The notes beneath the pieces were generated by a model, which did not search any database, was not told the origin of the DNA, and was given only the letters and a program-made list of their open reading frames with translations. From the NCBI RefSeq assembly GCF_003056725.1, contig NZ_QBKZ01000001.1:42501-80000 (forward strand): a stretch of DNA of 37,500 nt. Reading direction: 5' to 3'. The first letter of the stretch is position 1, and each line of letters starts with the position of its first letter. The translations under genes were made by a program, and so were the position numbers. The stretch is from Mangrovicoccus ximenensis (GTDB lineage Bacteria > Pseudomonadota > Alphaproteobacteria > Rhodobacterales > Rhodobacteraceae). Below, piece after piece: positions 23,062-30,960 of this stretch.

Positions 23062-23424
23062 GCCATTGCTTGGTGTAGGAGGCCGCGCCGGGCTCGCCGC
23101 CCCGCATTGGGACGGCTCGGCGGCGGGGCTGTTCATCGGAATGACCGGGGCGACGACGCGGGCCGACATGGCGCAGGCGCTGATCGAAGGCATCGCGCTG
23201 CGCGCCGCCGAGATCGTCGCGCGGATGGCCGCGGACGCGTCCATCAAGCGGATTTCCGTCGATGGCGGGCTGACCCGCTCGGACTATCTGTGCCGCTTCC
23301 TCGCCGATGTCACCGGGGCGGAAATCGTGCTGCCTGCGACGGAGGAGCTGACCGGCTTCGGCGCGGCGCAGCTGGCGGCGCTTGGCCTCGGTCTCGACCT
23401 GCCCGCCGCACCGCCGCGGGCCGT
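23062..23424 (+). CDS. FGGY-family carbohydrate kinase (glycerol kinase-like), C-terminal fragment
   Basis: The frame reads [20 protein letters not shown], then [20 protein letters not shown], then [20 protein letters not shown] and [45 protein letters not shown]......... G(M/L)T..TTR..(I/M).(Q/R)A..EGIA......(V)..M......(I)..(L/I)..DGG......(L)(C/M)(Q/R)F.AD.....(V)..P...E.T.(G/A)FGAA.LA is the second actin-like domain with its adenosine loop. The substrate-binding N-terminal domain is missing. Glycerol, xylulose or another polyol are all possible. Confidence 0.82.
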
Positions 23425-23800
23425 GATCCCTCGGCCCTGGCGGCGCGCCTGGCGCAGGCGGGGGTCGGCCATGGCGACACCGCCCTGGTGCAACTGCCGA
23501 ACAAGGCGGAATTCTTCATGGTTTTCCAAGCGCTGCTCAAGGCCGGGATCGTGCCGGTCAACGCGCTCTGGAGCCATCGGCAGGCAGAGCTCTCCTCCTA
23601 TGCCGCGCAGATCCGCCCGCGCCTGCTGATCGCCGACCGCAGCCACCCCGTGCATAGCGACGACCGCTTCGCCGCCGGCATCGAGGGGCTGGCACTGACG
23701 CTCCATCTCGGCGGACCGGACCCGCGCCGCGATCTCGCCCGCTGGCTCGCCCCGGAAGGCGCGCCGGCCAAGGCGGCCATGCGCATGGCGCCGCAGCTCG
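23425..23800 (+). CDS. 2,3-dihydroxybenzoate-AMP ligase-like (EntE/DhbE), N-terminal fragment
   Basis: The frame reads [20 protein letters not shown], then [20 protein letters not shown], then [20 protein letters not shown] and [20 protein letters not shown]. (L)..(G)V..GDT.LVQLPN.AEF..V.FALLK.G..PVNAL.SHR..EL..YA.QI.P.L.I..R.HP is the N-terminal adenylation subdomain of EntE/DhbE enzymes that activate aryl acids for catecholate siderophores. The AMP-binding P-loop comes later and is not present. The reading changes near 23800. Confidence 0.8.
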
Positions 23801-23879
23801 GCATCTGCCTGCCCGGCCTGCGGCACGCCCGCCGGGCGGCGCCGGGACCACTGATGCCGCGCCGCAGAAGGCCGGGCTA

Positions 23880-24093
23880 AGGCGCTCAGATCCCGCGGAT
23901 TTCCGCGCATCGGCAAAGAATTTTGCACATTTTCACTGATGATCGTCAAATTCTTTACAAGAAAATCGCGCCTCCTCAGACATTTATTCAGATCACGAAA
24001 GCGCGTGTTAATGTCCTGACCAAGGGATGAGGCGGCTTGCCTGGCCGACGCGAAACGCGGGCAAGGCGCCGGGAGACGACACGGGAGAGACAT
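23880..24093 (+). promoter_or_regulatory. intergenic region with lower GC, probable promoter
   Basis: GC drops in 23910-24010 (AAAGAATTTTGCACATTTTC, AAATTCTTTACAAGAAAA), in contrast to the coding pieces around it. A good ribosome site (GGGAGAG) stands at 24083-24089, four bases before ATG 24094. I see no clean -35/-10 pair with 17-base spacing. The thioesterase gene lies 67 bases further on. Confidence 0.35.
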
Positions 24094-24160
24094 ATGCTCG
24101 ATAAGGTGGAGGCCCGGTGGCGGTCCCGGCGTTCCTGCGCGCCGCCGCGGGGCAGGGCGC
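24094..24160 (+). CDS. short leader-like ORF start (MLDKVEARW...), fragment or small gene
   Basis: The ATG at 24094 follows a strong ribosome site and reads MLDKVEARWRSRRSCAPPRG. After about ten residues the text becomes Arg-rich, like out-of-frame DNA. The first residues may belong to a real gene that was cut and joined to the next piece. Confidence 0.3.
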
Positions 24161-24482
24161 ATGACGGCGGGCGCAGCCCTCGAGGGCCATGTCCGCCAAT
24201 GGGAGATCGACGCCAACCGCCACTGGAGCACGGTCTTCTATCTGCGCGCCTTCGAGGATGCCGCCGCGCGTGCCGTGCCCGGTGCAGCGGCTCCCGGGGC
24301 GCTGCACCTGCGCTTCTTCCGCGAACTGGGCGCCAATGCTGTCTTCCGCATTTCCTCCGAGCCGCTGGCGCCTGCGCGCGCGCCCTACGGCCTTGTGCAT
24401 GTCCTGCGCGACGGGGTGTCGGGCAAGGTCTCGGCGGCGGCGTTCGAGCGGCGCTCGGGCAAGGGGCCGATCCCTTGCCGGG
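24161..24482 (+). CDS. acyl-CoA thioesterase-like (hotdog fold), N-terminal fragment
   Basis: The ATG at 24161 gives MTAGAALEGHVRQWEIDANR, then HWSTVFYLRAFEDAAARAVP, then LHLRFFRELGANAVFRISSE and GLVHVLRDGVSGKVSAAAFE. V..WEID.N.HW.T..Y...F..A (in place of the DYNGHMN-type catalytic loop) and a following beta-rich pattern fit a 4HBT-like thioesterase of the kind found in carnitine/betaine operons. The frame dissolves after about 24480, where CGCGCAGGCCCTGGCG is shared with 25145-25160. The stretch 24483-24809 after it has no recognisable gene. Confidence 0.6.
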
Positions 24483-24809
24483 CGCGCAGGCCCTGGCGAG
24501 CCGTGTCCAGTCCCACGCCGTGGCCGGGAGCTTGGCCGCGCCGCTGCGTGACCGGCCCGACCGGAGATTCCGCGCGTCCCCAGCTCCGGCATGCGCCGGA
24601 GCCGCATCGCGCAATGCTGCCGGATGGCAGGGGCGGTCTTCCGCCCCGTCCGGCCGTCATGGACCCGCCTCCCGATGACCGAAAAGCCTGGCCATGGGGC
24701 CGAAACCCTCCGCGCCCGCCGCTTTTGCCCGGAACCTTTCGACGGCAGGCCCGGCCTTTGCGCGGCGCGGTGTCATGGCAGCTTGGACCGGAACGCCGCG
24801 CGGCGTCAC

Positions 24810-25158
24810 ATGGCGGGCAAGACCGGCGGCCTGGCCGTCCTTCGAGTAGACGAAGGCGTAGATCGTCTCGTGGCAGACCCGGACGGCCAGATTCTCGTGA
24901 CGCATCCGGCCTGCAATCTGCTCGGGCGACCAGCCGGCCGCGAGACGATCGATGACCGCCGCCTGCAGCTCAGGGTCGCGCAAGAGCTTGGCACGGCGGC
25001 GGCGGCGATCAGCGGCAAATCCATGGGCGATCGAGCAGTAATACCCGTTCAACTCGGGTTCATCCTCGAAGCGGCACCGGTTCCGCGTGAGTTCGCGGTA
25101 GATCGTGGAACGGTGGCGACCGACCTGCTGCGCGATCTCGGCCACGCGCAGGCCCTGG
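24810..25158 (-). CDS. IS30-family transposase, N-terminal HTH half
   Basis: The minus frame reads GLRVAEIAQQVGRHRSTIYR, then ELTRNRCRFEDEPELNGYYC, then SIAHGFAADRRRRRAKLLRD and LAAGWSPEQIAGRMRHENLA, CHETIYAFVYSKDGQAAGLA. The first HTH (G.....IA...GRHRSTI.REL.RN), the Ala/Arg-rich linker, L..(G)WSPEQIAGR(M/L) and (S/C)HETIY.(F/W)(V/I)Y are IS30 landmarks in order. The protein continues at 1875-2130, with which it shares 18 bases. Together they cover about two thirds of the transposase. Confidence 0.92.
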
Positions 25159-25160
25159 CG

Positions 25161-25403
25161 GGCCGTGCTGCCGCTCGGCGAAGCCGTGCCGGACAGCCTC
25201 TGGCACGGCCACCGGCCCTGCCTGCCGGACATGGTGCCGCTGGTGGGCCCGGCGCCGCGCCACGACGGTCTGTGGTTCGATTTCGGCCATGGCCATCACG
25301 GGCTGACGCTGGGGCCGACCACCGGGCTGATCCTCGCCGAGATGATGGAGGGGCGCGACGACGCGCTCGCGCGCGCCCTGTCGCCGGTTTCACGGGTGAA
25401 CTG
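25161..25403 (+). CDS. D-amino-acid dehydrogenase-like FAD oxidoreductase (DadA), C-terminal fragment
   Basis: The frame reads LPLGEAVPDSLWHGHRPCLP, then DMVPLVGPAPRHDGLWFDFG, then HGHHGLTLGPTTGLILAEMM and TGA at 25402-25404. W.GHRPCLPD..P..GPAPRH.GLW..FGHGH.GLTLGP.TG.(L)..E is the FAD-binding tail of the DadA/glycine-oxidase superfamily, with Arg of GHRP being substrate-binding. The N-terminal GxGxxG is missing. It deaminates D-amino acids in family members, coupled to the respiratory chain. Confidence 0.85.
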
Positions 25404-25427
25404 ACATTGCACGGGGCGCATGGCGGC

Positions 25428-25498
25428 ACTGGGCATTGTTGCAGAACTCGTGGGCTTCCGGGATTCACGGTTTGGATCCGGTGGGTTGAGAGCCTTCC
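25428..25498. repeat. possible IS5-family left end and leader
   Basis: GGGCATTGTTGCAGAACTCG followed by a GA-rich leader and an ATG resembles the terminal repeat and upstream region of IS5 relatives, whose transposases begin with MTKP-like residues. Here the ATG leads into an unrelated ORF that also begins MTKP, which may be the reason for the join. Confidence 0.4.
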
Positions 25499-25867
25499 AT
25501 GACGAAGCCGGATCCGGCCCTGCGCCGCGCCATCGCCCGCCATGCCGTCTACCTGTCCCAGAGCTGGCGCAGCGCCCCGCCCGGCCTGCCGACCTTCGAG
25601 GCCGTCTGCGGATTGATCCAGTCCGGGCTGGCGCTGAAGGGCATGGAGCCGCGCGTCCGCCCCGCGGTGAAGGTGCTCGAAGAGCTCTGCCGCCGCGAGA
25701 TCGGCGCCGATGGCGGGCTGCCCGGCCGCAACCCAGAGGAACTGCTTGATCTCTTCGCCCTGCTGGTCTGGTGCGAGGCCGCGCTCGAAGGGGCCGACCT
25801 GATGGCCCAGCCGCAGCACCGCGCGGCGATCGCCCGGATCGCGCCGGTGCTGCGCGCGACCCAGACC
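25499..25867 (+). CDS. hypothetical protein, N-terminal part
   Basis: The ATG at 25499 gives MTKPDPALRRAIARHAVYLS, then QSWRSAPPGLPTFEAVCGLI, then VRPAVKVLEELCRREIGADG and RNPEELLDLFALLVWCEAAL, IARIAPVLRATQTEAQLR. It is soluble, helical and acidic/basic balanced; no family known to me. The start codon may have come from the adjoining IS end. It runs head-on into a minus-strand phage capsid piece at about 25868. Confidence 0.45.
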
Positions 25868-26185
25868 GAGGCCCAGTTGCGCATGCCGGTCGGCGTGTTC
25901 GCGGAGCCGTCGCCGCGCAGGAAGGCGATGTCCTCGCGCAGCGCCATCACCCGCAGGATGTCGTCGCGCACGATCATCGCGATGCCCATGCCGGACTGGC
26001 GCAGGAGCGTGTTCGACACCGGCACCAGCGCGGTCAGCTTCTTGTAGCTCTGGTCGAGCTTGTCGAAGCTCGGTTCGCTCTCGGCGATCTTCGCCAGTTC
26101 GGTGCCGTAGCTCGCGGTGGCGCTGCCGGTCTGGCGGGCATGGCGCAGCTGGCCCGCGGGCATCGGGATGGAGCGGGCGCCCGCA
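25868..26185 (-). CDS. phage major capsid protein (HK97 type), internal fragment
   Basis: The minus frame reads SIPMPAGQLRHARQTGSATA, then SYGTELAKIAESEPSFDKLD, then QSYKKLTALVPVSNTLLRQS and IVRDDILRVMALREDIAFLR, GDGSANTPTGMRNWA. (P)(M)..G.L...RQT..A.A......... (S).P.F......(KL)TALVP.SN.LL........(V)..D(I/L)...(M)ALRED(I/L)AFLRGDG..NTP.G is the HK97-fold spine/axial region of head proteins of tailed phages and prophages. No other head or packaging gene adjoins. Confidence 0.82.
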
Positions 26186-26204
26186 CGGCGGACCACGACG
26201 CGCG

Positions 26205-26560
26205 GGCGCAGCCGATCTCGCGGAGCGCCCCGGCGAAGCCCAGCCCGTGCACCAGCCCGAAGCCGAAGGCGACGAGCGCAGGCGCCCGCATCGCCAGCGG
26301 ATCTCGGCGCTCGGGCGGAAGCGACAGCTCCCAGGCAAGGAAGACGATCGACAGCGCGATGACCACTTCGACGGGCGCGGAGGGCAGCGACAGCCAGCCC
26401 AGCGAGGCGGCGGCCAGCGTCAGGCTGTGCGCCGCGGTGAAGGCGGTGACCGTCCAGAGCAGGCGCCGCGGATCGCGGATCAGCAGCAACAGCGCGAAGA
26501 CGAAGAGCAGATGGTCGGCGCCTTCGAGGATCTGGATGACCCCAAGCCCGGCGTAGCTGG
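26205..26560 (-). CDS. HupE/UreJ-family membrane protein, fragment
   Basis: The minus frame reads YAGLGVIQILEGADHLLFVF, then ALLLLIRDPRRLLWTVTAFT, then AAHSLTLAAASLGWLSLPSA, VEVVIALSIVFLAWELSLPP and FGFGLVHGLGFAGALREIG. G..HI(L).G.DHLLFV.ALLLL......L(L)WT(V)TAFT.AHS.TL..A.LG....P...VE..IALSI(V/A)..A.E, then FGF(G)L(V/L)HGLGFA.AL.E.G is diagnostic for HupE/UreJ, with several conserved His. Members are linked to nickel/cobalt uptake or unknown transport. At least four membrane segments are visible. Confidence 0.88.
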
Positions 26561-26564
26561 CGAG

Positions 26565-26935
26565 GACACAGCTGCCCGGTCCAGTGCATCGGCGCGAAGA
26601 CCGATCCCGGCGCCATCCGCCCGGTCACCACCAGCCGCAGAACGGCGCGGCCATGCGGGCTGGTGACCTCCGCCAGATCGGCGGCTTTCAGGCCGCGCGC
26701 CGCGGCATCGTCGGGATGCATTTCCAGGAAGGGCTCGGCGATGTGCTGGCTCAGCCGCGGCGTCATCGCGGTCCGGGTCATCGTGTGCCAGTGATCGCGC
26801 ACCCGCCCGGTATTCAGCCGCAGCGGGAAGGCCAGCGACACCGCGGTGGCCGGGGGCTTGGCCGCGACCGGCAGCATCCGTCCGCGCCCGTCGGGCGTGA
26901 AAAACCCGCCCGCGCCGAAGAACCGCCACCCGCTC
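26565..26935 (-). CDS. nasA: assimilatory nitrate reductase-type molybdopterin oxidoreductase, C-terminal fragment
   Basis: The minus frame reads FFGAGGFFTPDGRGRMLPVA, then FPLRLNTGRVRDHWHTMTRT, then AMTPRLSQHIAEPFLEMHPD and DAAARGLKAADLAEVTSPHG, RAVLRLVVTGRMAPGSVFAP, MHWTGQ. (L/P)L.LNTGR.RD.WHTMTRT......L..H..EPF...HP.DA...(G)....D(L).(E)V.S..G......V....... G.VF.PMHW is the molydopterin-dinucleotide-binding domain of NasA-type nitrate reductases. The catalytic N-terminal FeS domain is missing. Confidence 0.88.
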
Positions 26936-27106
26936 TTCACGGCGCCGAACCTGATCGTGACGCCGCATGCCGCGGGGCTGACGCCGGGCGCCGAGCGGGC
27001 GATGGCCACCATGGCCGCGCAATTCATCATGGATGCGATCGAGGGGCGCGACGTGCCCGCCGCATTCCGCGCCGAGGCGGCCGCGCTCGGCGGCCTGACC
27101 GAATAG
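26936..27106 (+). CDS. D-isomer-specific 2-hydroxyacid dehydrogenase, C-terminal end
   Basis: The frame reads LFTAPNLIVTPHAAGLTPGA, then ERAMATMAAQFIMDAIEGRD and VPAAFRAEAAALGGLTE, TAG at 27104-27106. PN(L/V)(I/V)(V/L)TPH(A/I)AG.T carries the catalytic His of the family, with the usual closing helix. A ribosome site and the ATG of an RraA-like gene follow 11 bases after the stop, so these two were an operon in the source genome. Confidence 0.82.
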   Translation, partial: FTAPNLIVTPHAAGLTPGAERAMATMAAQFIMDAIEGRDVPAAFRAEAAALGGLTE

Positions 27107-27116
27107 GAGACGTGAG

Positions 27117-27285
27117 ATGAGCGAAGGATTCCGCATCCGCCAGAGCTGGACGCGCGCCCGCGCCGAGGACGTGGCGCTGGCCCGGACGCTGCCGGTGTCG
27201 AATATCAGCGACGTGATGTCCCGCCGCATCGGCGCGCCTGCCGATCTGCGGCCGATGCATGGCGGCGGCCAGATGGCCGGGCCCC
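27117..27285 (+). CDS. RraA-like family protein (aldolase/demethylmenaquinone-type), N-terminal piece
   Basis: The ATG at 27117 follows GGAGACGTGAG. The product reads MSEGFRIRQSWTRARAEDVA, then LARTLPVSNISDVMSRRIGA and PADLRPMHGGGQMAGP. (LP)(V)(S)NISDVM.R......LRPMH.GG.M.GP is the start of the RraA fold, which includes HMG/CHA aldolases acting on oxo-acids. A dehydrogenase next door would fit hydroxyacid catabolism. At about 27283 the frame passes without a stop into a membrane transporter, an artefact of joining. Confidence 0.78.
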
Positions 27286-27660
27286 TGCCGATCGTGCTGG
27301 CCTGGCTGGCCGGCTGGTGCTTCGCGCGGCGCTATGCGGTGCTCATCGCGGTGGCGGTCACGGTGGCCGTCGTCGCCATGACGACCGACCTGCCGCCCGG
27401 TGCCGCCGCGCTGTCGCTGCCTGCGCCGGAATTTGTCCGGCCGGTGCTGGATCTCGTCCCGGCGCTCGGCATCGCGGTGCCGCTGTTCATCGTCACCATG
27501 GCCTCGCAGAACGTGCCGGGCCTCGCCGTGCTGCGCTCGAACGGCTACACGCCCGCGACCGGCGAGATGTTCGTCTCCACCGGGCTGGCCAGCATGGGGG
27601 CGGCGCTGATGGGCGGGCACGGGCTGAACCTCGCGGCGATCAGCCCTCCGGGCAAGCCGG
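27286..27660 (+). CDS. benE: BenE-family benzoate/H+ symporter-like, internal fragment
   Basis: The frame reads IVLAWLAGWCFARRYAVLIA, then VAVTVAVVAMTTDLPPGAAA, then LDLVPALGIAVPLFIVTMAS and QNVPGLAVLRSNGYTPATGE, GGHGLNLAAI. ALP(L)F(I/V)(V)TMASQN.PGLAVLR..GY.P......(S)TGL.S.......GGHG.NLAAI is the BenE signature. Three hydrophobic segments are visible. Family members import benzoate with protons. N-terminal half missing. Confidence 0.88.
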
Positions 27661-28329
27661 GGCGGGTCACACCCAGCGATCATGGGGTCTAAGAGCCGTC
27701 CGAGGCATCGCCGCAGGGGAAACCCGTCCCAGCTTCAGGCAGGACCGTTCTGGGAAGCGGCGGAGTTCTGGCCGCATTGCGGCCATTCCAGCCAGCCTTG
27801 GCCCAGCCTCTCCAGCTGCCCGGACCTTTTCGGCGCCCGGCTCTCCTGATCTCCGCCCCCCTTGCTTCGACCCGCCTCCCCGAGCGCGGCGCATCGGCGG
27901 GCCGGGGCAAGGGCCTTTGTTCCACGCTTTCCGCAGCTGCGCATCGGCCGGGGCTGCCGCCGCCATCCCTGCGACCGCCCGGAGGTCGCCGGCCATGTCG
28001 CGGCGATTTCCCGCCTTGCCCGCCAGTCCCGGTCGCGGCACCCGTTGCGCTGCGCCGGCGGGCGCCGCTCTGCTCGCCATGCTCGGCGCCGGCCTCATTC
28101 CCGTAGCAATCGATTCCCCGGATCGATTGCCGGGCGCCCGGCGGCAAAGCCGCCCACCTCGCGCAGCATGCCGGCATCGCCGCCATGCCATCGGCCACGG
28201 GGCATTAGCAGGGTGCTGAAATAGTCGGGCGAGCGGAATTGGCTTCCGTCCTGCGGGGCGTGATGGCGCGATCTTCCATCCGTTCGTTGCCACTTGGCGC
28301 AAATGGCGCCGTGGCCGCCGTCTTCAGAT
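27661..28329. other. GC-rich stretch without recognisable gene
   Basis: About 670 bases with open frames on both strands but no recognisable domain. The end approaches the third IS5-like terminal repeat, so parts may be transposon remnants. Confidence 0.35.
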
Positions 28330-28361
28330 GGCGTTGTTGGACAAATCAGCTGGCGACCGCA
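28330..28361. repeat. IS5-family-like terminal repeat, diverged copy 3
   Basis: GGCGTTGTTGGACAAATCAG and the following 12 bases match the repeats at 831 and 20051 with about four changes. An IS6-type transposase end follows at 28405 rather than an IS5 transposase. Confidence 0.6.
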
Positions 28362-28404
28362 GTCCCGGGGGCAGAGCACCGGGCGCATGACGGCCCGAAC
28401 ACCC

Positions 28405-28600
28405 GCATCCAAGGGGCCCGCCGGCCAACCCGGAAGCGCGGGAAGCGCATGGGCAAGCTCACGCCGCCAAGGCAGGCGCAGAGGTTTCCCGCCGCGCATG
28501 CCCAGATCAACATGATCTTCCGGCCCCGCCGAAATCCAGATCCGCCATATCCAGCCGCCACGCCGGATCCGACCGCCACGACCTGCGGGCCGGATGCGCC
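28405..28600 (+). pseudogene. IS6-family transposase, C-terminal remnant
   Basis: The frame reads RRPTRKRGKRMGKLTPPRQA, then QRFPAAHAQINMIFRPRRNP. In IS6 transposases the end is (S)H.PTR.RE..M..FKS..QAQRFL..H..I...FR.RR. Here FKS is LTP and the tail after RPRR decays, so it is a degraded copy. The DDE residues are upstream and missing. Confidence 0.65.
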
Positions 28601-28705
28601 CAAGCGGCATGGCCGATGACGCTACGCGGGAAGCGGAAGCCTTTGATCCGGGACAGGTCTTCGAGGTCCGGCGCCAGTGAAGGCGACCGTCATGCCGCGC
28701 GGCCG

Positions 28706-29127
28706 GCAACCTGACGGTGAATATGCTCGCCCTCGTTGGCGACATAGGCATTGGCCCATTGGTTGACGCGCACCCATTTCGCGCCCACTGCCTTGGCGAC
28801 CGCGAGGCCCGGGATCGCGCCGTTCGCGACGCAGCAGATGCCGATCGGCGTGTCGATCGCGCCGCGGATCTCCTCGCAGGCGGCGGTCAGGCAGGCGACG
28901 GTTTCCATGCCGATGTCCTCGGGACGCGCGAAGGGCATGTCGCCGGCATTCTCGATCATGATGCCGTCGACGCCGCCTTCGGCGAGGGTCTTCGCGTCGG
29001 CGGCGCCGCGGGCATAGATCTCGCGCACGGGGGTGCCGTCATAGCGCGGCGCGCCGGGCAGCGCGGCCAGGTGGACCACGCCGATGATCGGCTTCCTGGG
29101 CGCAAAAGGGAGACCCGCCATGACCAC
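28706..29127 (-). CDS. BtpA/SgcQ-family protein, middle piece
   Basis: The minus frame reads KPIIGVVHLAALPGAPRYDG, then TPVREIYARGAADAKTLAEG, then GVDGIMIENAGDMPFARPED and IGMETVACLTAACEEIRGAI, TPIGICCVANGAIPGLAVAK, WVRVNQWANAYVANEGE. (G)V(V/I)H(L).(P)LPG.P......(I)......DA..L..GGVDG...EN.(G)D.PF........(A).(M/L).......(I)........(G)(I)..(L)(R/A)N......(L).(I)A...GA.F(V)R(V/I)N.(W) is BtpA. The 38 bases at 29060-29097 match 10768-10805, so the true gene starts at 10708, runs through this piece, and ends at 13484-13790. Confidence 0.88.
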
Positions 29128-29470
29128 GCCCCCGATCGCTCCGCTCGCGGATGCCGACTGGCCCGCCGGAATCGCCGACCTGCGGGACGGCTTTGCCGGC
29201 GCGCTCGACGTCTACCGCACCATGGCGCATCACCCGGCGCTGCTGCGTGCCTGGGCGCCGCTGCGCCAGCATGTGGTGAAGGACACGGCGCTCGGGCCCG
29301 AGCGCTCCGAGGTGGTGATCCTGCGCACCGGGGTCCGGCTCGGCTCGGACTACGAATGGGCGCATCACGTCTCGCGGGCGCGGGCGCTTGGGTTTTCCGA
29401 TGCACGGATCGCGGCGGTCCGGGACATGCCCGGCGGCGAGGACGGCCTCCTGGTGCGGGCCCCTGATGAC
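29120..29470 (+). CDS. carboxymuconolactone decarboxylase/AhpD-like protein, N-terminal two thirds
   Basis: The ATG at 29120 has GGGAG at 29109 as ribosome site. The product reads MTTPPIAPLADADWPAGIAD, then LRDGFAGALDVYRTMAHHPA, then LLRAWAPLRQHVVKDTALGP and RTGVRLGSDYEWAHHVSRAR, ALGFSDARIAAVRD. (N/D)(V)(Y/F).TMAHHP.LL..W.P...(H)(V).......LP.R..E...L(R)......(YEW)..H...A...G.....I is the CMD family, usually without a redox Cys pair as here. N-terminus intact, end cut. Confidence 0.82.
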
Positions 29471-29851
29471 CTCCGCCGGTCGGCGGCCGATCCCCGGCGG
29501 AACCGGCCTGCCATAAGGCCGCGGTCCCCCGGGGCAACGCGTCGTCTGCTCGGCTCACTGAAAGCCGGGAGGCTCCGGGAGGCACCCGGACTGCTGGCGC
29601 TGCCCTGCCCACGTTTGCCGCCGCGACCGCGGCAAGCTTTCCCGGCTGCCGGGCCAGCCCCTTCGAAAGCCAGTCTCGATCCGCGGGTTTCCCGCCCGCA
29701 TCGCGATCAGGGCGCAGCTCGGCACCGCCGACCGCCTGCGGATGCAGCTGTCGCCCCACCTCGCGACATGGCCGAGGCGGGCCTTTCCTCACGTCGCATT
29801 CCGCAGCGCAATGCGCCCCGGCCATGCCGACCACCGTCTGCGTTCGTTATG
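29471..29851. other. GC-rich stretch without recognisable gene
   Basis: About 380 bases between a CMD fragment and a polysaccharide-export fragment. No recognisable frame. Confidence 0.4.
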
Positions 29852-30193
29852 CTCCGTCCGCTGCTGTCGCGCGGCGACCTGCTGGATTTCCGCCTGCCGG
29901 AGGAGGAGACCTTCACCGGCGAATACGTGGTCTCGCGCGACGGCATGCTGAAACTACCCTACCTGCCGCCGATCCGGGCCGGCGGCCGCAGCACCGAAGC
30001 CGTGCGCACCGACATCGCCAATGCGCTGCTCGATGGCGGCTTCTACGAGCTGCCGCCCGACATCTCGCTGCTGCTGCTGGATTTCGCGGGCATCCGCGTC
30101 GCGGTCTCGGGGGCGGTGTTCGAACCGCAGCCGGTGGAAATCGGCGGGGTCGCGGGCGATGCGGTCGACGGGCGGCGGCAGGCCGCGCTCGGC
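29852..30193 (+). CDS. polysaccharide export protein (Wza-like), N-terminal domain fragment
   Basis: The frame reads SRGDLLDFRLPEEETFTGEY, then VVSRDGMLKLPYLPPIRAGG, then RSTEAVRTDIANALLDGGFY and ELPPDISLLLLDFAGIRVAV, SGAVFEPQPVEIGG. GD.L.(I/F).....(E)..(L/F)(T/S)G.Y.V..DG...LP.....(A).G.(T/S)......(I)...L...(Y)...P.(V/I)........(R).(V).(V)(S/G)G.V.(K/E)P is the PES-SLBB unit of outer-membrane export channels. The lipoprotein signal and later SLBB repeats are absent. Confidence 0.8.
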
Positions 30194-30544
30194 GCCTCTG
30201 GACGCCGGACCCCATGCGCGCACCGGGAGCCTGGGGCGCCGATGCATCCCGGGCGGGCGCTCCGCCGCCCTGGACCGCGCCTCGCCGCCGAAGCAGGGAG
30301 GGGCATGAGCCGGGCCGGGAAGAAGGCCAGGGCCTTTTCCCGGAGACCGGATGACCTGCGCGAAGCTGTCCGGACCGCGGCGGATGGCCCTCCGGCATCT
30401 TCCGCGGATCAATGGAAGCACGATGCCTCGCCTTCGGCCGCCACGGGGCAGAGCTCCGGCTCCGTCGCAGCGGCGCGCGGAGCGCCGTCCATCCGGCACG
30501 GACCGATCGGGCGCCGAAGACCGGCCGCTTGCCGCCCATGCCTG
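30194..30544. other. GC-rich stretch without recognisable gene
   Basis: About 350 bases with no protein I can name on either strand. Confidence 0.4.
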
Positions 30545-30960
30545 AACCGCTCGGCAGTCCCCGGCATCCGGGTCATCAGCGCGCTGTGGACGGCGGGGCT
30601 GGCGCAGACCAGCCCCGGATTGTGCCGGTCGAGCGTGTTGAACCACAGCGCCTGGCCGAAGCCGTCGGTCACCGTCGCCCCGGCCTCGGCGGCGATCAGC
30701 GTGCCGGCGGCGATGTCCCAGTCCCAGGTGTCGCGGAAGGTCGCCATCGCATCGAAGCGGCCCTCGGCGACCAGCGCCATGCGGTAGGCCAGGGACGAGC
30801 GGAACTCGCGCCGGATCTGCGGCACGCCGCCGGGCCAGTGCACCGGCTCCATGCTCAGGCGGTTGGCCAGGATGTCGGCGCTCTCCAGCGTCGCGGTGTC
30901 GGTGGCCGACAGCCGCAGCTTGCCGTTCAGCCAGGCGCCCGACACCGTGCCCGGCGAAGC
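30545..30960 (-). CDS. inositol monophosphatase/CysQ-family phosphatase, C-terminal fragment
   Basis: The minus frame reads GAWLNGKLRLSATDTATLES, then ADILANRLSMEPVHWPGGVP, then SSLAYRMALVAEGRFDAMAT and FRDTWDWDIAAGTLIAAEAG, ATVTDGFGQALWFNTLDRHN. A(W)LNG......(S)......(I)....(L)....(HWPGG).P......(R).SLAYR..LVAEG(R)(F/Y)DA........(W)(E/D)WD(I/V)(A)AG..(L)(I/V)..EAG..(V)(T)(D) is the family end; WDWDIAAG carries the metal-binding Asp and is the second Prosite motif. The first metal motif (DPLDGT) is missing. Confidence 0.88.
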
